Shown here piece by piece: positions 61,961 through 64,000 of a DNA stretch of 64,000 nucleotides. This stretch comes from an uncultured Chloracidobacterium sp. (lineage in GTDB: Bacteria > Acidobacteriota > Blastocatellia > Pyrinomonadales > Pyrinomonadaceae). Positions within the stretch are counted from its first letter, which is position 1, and every line of letters begins with the position of its first letter. Where the stretch lies: positions 24,793 through 88,792 of the forward strand of contig CAKZGE010000011.1 of NCBI GenBank assembly GCA_936914845.1, read 5' to 3'. Both the position numbers and the translations under genes were made by a program. The notes beneath the pieces are model-generated. The model was given only the letters and a program-made list of their open reading frames with translations, did no database searches and had not been told where the DNA came from.

Positions 61961-64000
61961 TACTGGCAAAGATCGAACTGCCGAATGGGCAGAGCTATCA
62001 ATTCAAATATAACGTTTATGGTGAGGTAGTTCGTATTATTTATCCGAGCGGCGGATATGAAAGGTTCGCTTATCAGCAATTATGGCCATTACAAACAGGC
62101 AGCCTTGCACATGATCGGGCGAATCGCGGAGTGAGCGACAGATGGATCAGTGAATCAGGCTCTGGAAATGACGAAGTTCATTGGACATATGATTTATCCA
62201 CGGGTTATCAACAGCCATATATTGTGACGGTAACAGAGCCGGACGGGACATATACCCAGCAATATCTTCATGATGAACCGTTTGATACGTCGCGGCCGTT
62301 CGGATTTTCGAATGCGTTAACCGGTCGTTCGTATGAGGACAGATCCTACTCTCCGTCGGATGTGCTAATGCGGAGAACGCTGCATGAGTTCGAGGAAACA
62401 TCGGTTGCAACAGGAATAAATACCCCATACACACTGACCGCGACGCGTGACATGAGGCCCACTAAGGATATCTCGATAACATTCGAATCAGGCGAGAGCA
62501 ATGCCCTTGCGACGTTGACCGAGACAGTGTATGACACTACGGGAAACAACGATCCGGCGTATTTCTCATCGCTGAATCCGAAACAGGTGAAGACGTATGG
62601 CTATGTCGTTGTTAATGCCTCAACCGCCGCAAGTGCTAATTTTGCGACGGCCCTCGCATGGTTTAACGGGAAAACTCCGGTAAATACGGTTGAGACCGAT
62701 TATCTCTATGACGCAAATTACAAAGCAAGAAACATCAATGGTTTAGTGACCGAGACGCGCATCAAAGACGCAGCAGGAAATGTAAAAGCAAAGACGCAGT
62801 TCGCATATGACGAAGTTGGGACGTATCCGATCATCATTGCCGGCACACATAGCCAATGGACAGACCCAAGCACAAACTATCGCGGGAATGTGACGACGAC
62901 AAAGAGTTGGCATGACATTGCGAATAACCAATACGTGCAAACCCACGCGCAGTACGATAACTTCGGCAATCTGCGGAAGACTTGGGATGCGAACGGCAAT
63001 CTGACGCAGACGGACTATTCTTCTACTTATGCCTACGCATATCCGACCAGCGTGACGACGGCAGTTCCCGACCCGACCGGAACTCACGGATCGAATGCTG
63101 CGTTCACCACATCGACAACGTATGATTACAACACCGGACTGCCGCTGACGACAACCGACGCGAACGGAGCGGTTACGACCATGGAATACAACGATCCGCT
63201 GCTGCGTCCGACAAAGGTCACCGCACCGAACGGCCAGCAGACGATCACCGAATACGGGGCCGGAACAAGCGAGGCAACCCGTTGGGTCAAGGTCAAATCG
63301 CAGATCGACGCGACGCGATGGAAAGAAGGTGTAACGTGGTTTGACGGGCTCGGCAGGACCCGGCGTTCGCAGTCGATCGACCCCGAAGGCGGCGACGTAT
63401 TTACGCTGACCTGCTACGACAATATGGGCCGCATCGCGAAAACTTCGAATCCGTTCAGAGGTTATTCTTCGCAGACCTGTGCGACGGCGAACGGCAGTGT
63501 CACGGACGGCCAGCCGGCGAACGGTTCAAATCAGATCTTTTGGACGACGAACACTTTTGATGCCGCCGGACGGCCGTGGAAGGTCACGACGCCCGACGGA
63601 GCCGTTGTCGAAACGGCATATTCTCTTTCTTCGGCGGGAACGGTGGGAACGGCCGTAACGGTTACCGATCAGGCTGGAAAGCAGCGGCGTTCGATCACAA
63701 ATGCCCTCGGCCAGCTTATCCGCGTCGATGAACCGAACAATGCGGGCCAGCTCGGCAGCCTTGCATCGCCAAATCAAGCAACCAGCTACAGCTATGACAC
63801 GCTCGGCAATCTTACGGCCGTGCACCAAGGCGTTCAGACGCGGACGTTCGCATATAATTCGCTCTCGCGGCTGATATCGGCGACGAATCCGGAAAGCGGC
63901 ACGATCACTTATTCATATGACGCAAACGGCAATCTGACCGGCAAGACCGATGCTCGTGGAGTTTCAACTACGATAACGTACGACGCTCTCAATCGAGCAA
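61885..64000 (+). CDS. RHS-repeat protein (3' end outside the window)
   Basis: An open frame with no stop from the ATG at 61885 to the window end, giving at least 705 residues. The opening HRPPFNPVVLAKIELPNGQS is an RHS entry block. Many YD-type repeats follow: FKYNVYGEVVRIIYPSGGYE, YDNFGNLRKTWDANGNLTQT, TTYDYNTGLPLTTTDANGAV, TFDAAGRPWKVTTPDGAVVE and YSYDANGNLTGKTDARGVST. Such proteins form a hollow shell that often encloses a carboxy-terminal toxin, which would lie beyond the right edge. A signal peptide and the usual amino-terminal part are missing, so the visible start is probably a broken or displaced gene beginning. Confidence 0.8.
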   Translation, partial: MAYPLQPKRHDHQYELEHRPPFNPVVLAKIELPNGQSYQFKYNVYGEVVRIIYPSGGYERFAYQQLWPLQTGSLAHDRANRGVSDRWISESGSGNDEVHWTYDLSTGYQQPYIVTVTEPDGTYTQQYLHDEPFDTSRPFGFSNALTGRSYEDRSYSPSDVLMRRTLHEFEETSVATGINTPYTLTATRDMRPTKDISITFESGESNALATLTETVYDTTGNNDPAYFSSLNPKQVKTYGYVVVNASTAASANFATALAWFNGKTPVNTVETDYLYDANYKARNINGLVTETRIKDAAGNVKAKTQFAYDEVGTYPIIIAGTHSQWTDPSTNYRGNVTTTKSWHDIANNQYVQTHAQYDNFGNLRKTWDANGNLTQTDYSSTYAYAYPTSVTTAVPDPTGTHGSNAAFTTSTTYDYNTGLPLTTTDANGAVTTMEYNDPLLRPTKVTAPNGQQTITEYGAGTSEATRWVKVKSQIDATRWKEGVTWFDGLGRTRRSQSIDPEGGDVFTLTCYDNMGRIAKTSNPFRGYSSQTCATANGSVTDGQPANGSNQIFWTTNTFDAAGRPWKVTTPDGAVVETAYSLSSAGTVGTAVTVTDQAGKQRRSITNALGQLIRVDEPNNAGQLGSLASPNQATSYSYDTLGNLTAVHQGVQTRTFAYNSLSRLISATNPESGTITYSYDANGNLTGKTDARGVSTTITYDALNRA

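Noticed and set aside
54068..64000. A second copy of the tRNA-Pro 3' end marking the island's right border
   Set aside because: No direct repeat of the tRNA 3' segment was seen in the rest of the window, so the border is not claimed.

Overview
The window looks like a chromosomal segment of an Acidobacteriota bacterium, most likely of the Blastocatellia (inference; no rRNA or other phylogenetic marker is present). The support is indirect: a large Oar-like carboxypeptidase-regulatory-domain/TonB-type receptor, amidohydrolase pairs with AQ-type signal peptides, an FG-GAP (VCBS-like) repeat fragment, a long RHS-repeat protein and clusters of small palindromic repeats. Genes lie on both strands and many have weak or no Shine-Dalgarno sequence.

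Bases 1-8.5 kb are mostly housekeeping: recG (open at the left edge), two tandem RsmD-type methyltransferase genes (the first lacks the catalytic DPPY), an EamA transporter, aroC, a VIT-type transporter and purD. At 8.5-12.8 kb are two paralogous KimA/KUP-like APC permeases. The downstream one has a recognisable c-di-AMP (ydaO-type) riboswitch and an intrinsic terminator abutting its start codon, which points to potassium transport. Bases 13-20.8 kb hold a secreted matrixin-like protease, an SLBB polysaccharide-export protein, small zinc-ribbon and basic proteins, a metallo-beta-lactamase-fold phosphodiesterase-like enzyme, an SDR and small envelope proteins.

Bases 21-28.4 kb hold two notable gene groups. 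One is an amidohydrolase pair in which the second member has lost the recognisable metal ligands. The other is a minus-strand run of an RRM protein, three unknown proteins, an ATP-dependent DNA ligase and an archaeo-eukaryotic-type primase fused to a HAD phosphatase-like domain. The last four genes of that run are tightly packed, and they are the best candidate here for an undescribed DNA-repair or end-processing system. Next come a fatty-acid desaturase, groES-groEL under a CIRCE operator, a MOSC protein, stress-type membrane proteins, an NtrC-type regulator, a hybrid histidine kinase, an ABC-2 exporter, corA, the Oar-like receptor, pyrC, an amino-acid permease, an HNH nuclease, thiL and a MerR regulator.

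A tRNA-Pro(GGG) at 53991-54067 begins an apparent genomic island. It holds an excisionase-like protein, a frameshifted tyrosine integrase, a frameshifted CHAT-protease fragment, the amino-terminal stub of a restriction helicase, a RhuM-family protein and an MmeI-like DNA methyltransferase without an obvious nuclease motif. From about 61.2 kb the sequence is a mosaic of gene fragments that runs into an RHS-repeat gene open at the right edge. At least three non-coding stretches (29.75, 47.8 and 58.0 kb) carry REP/REPIN-like palindromic repeats of different families.
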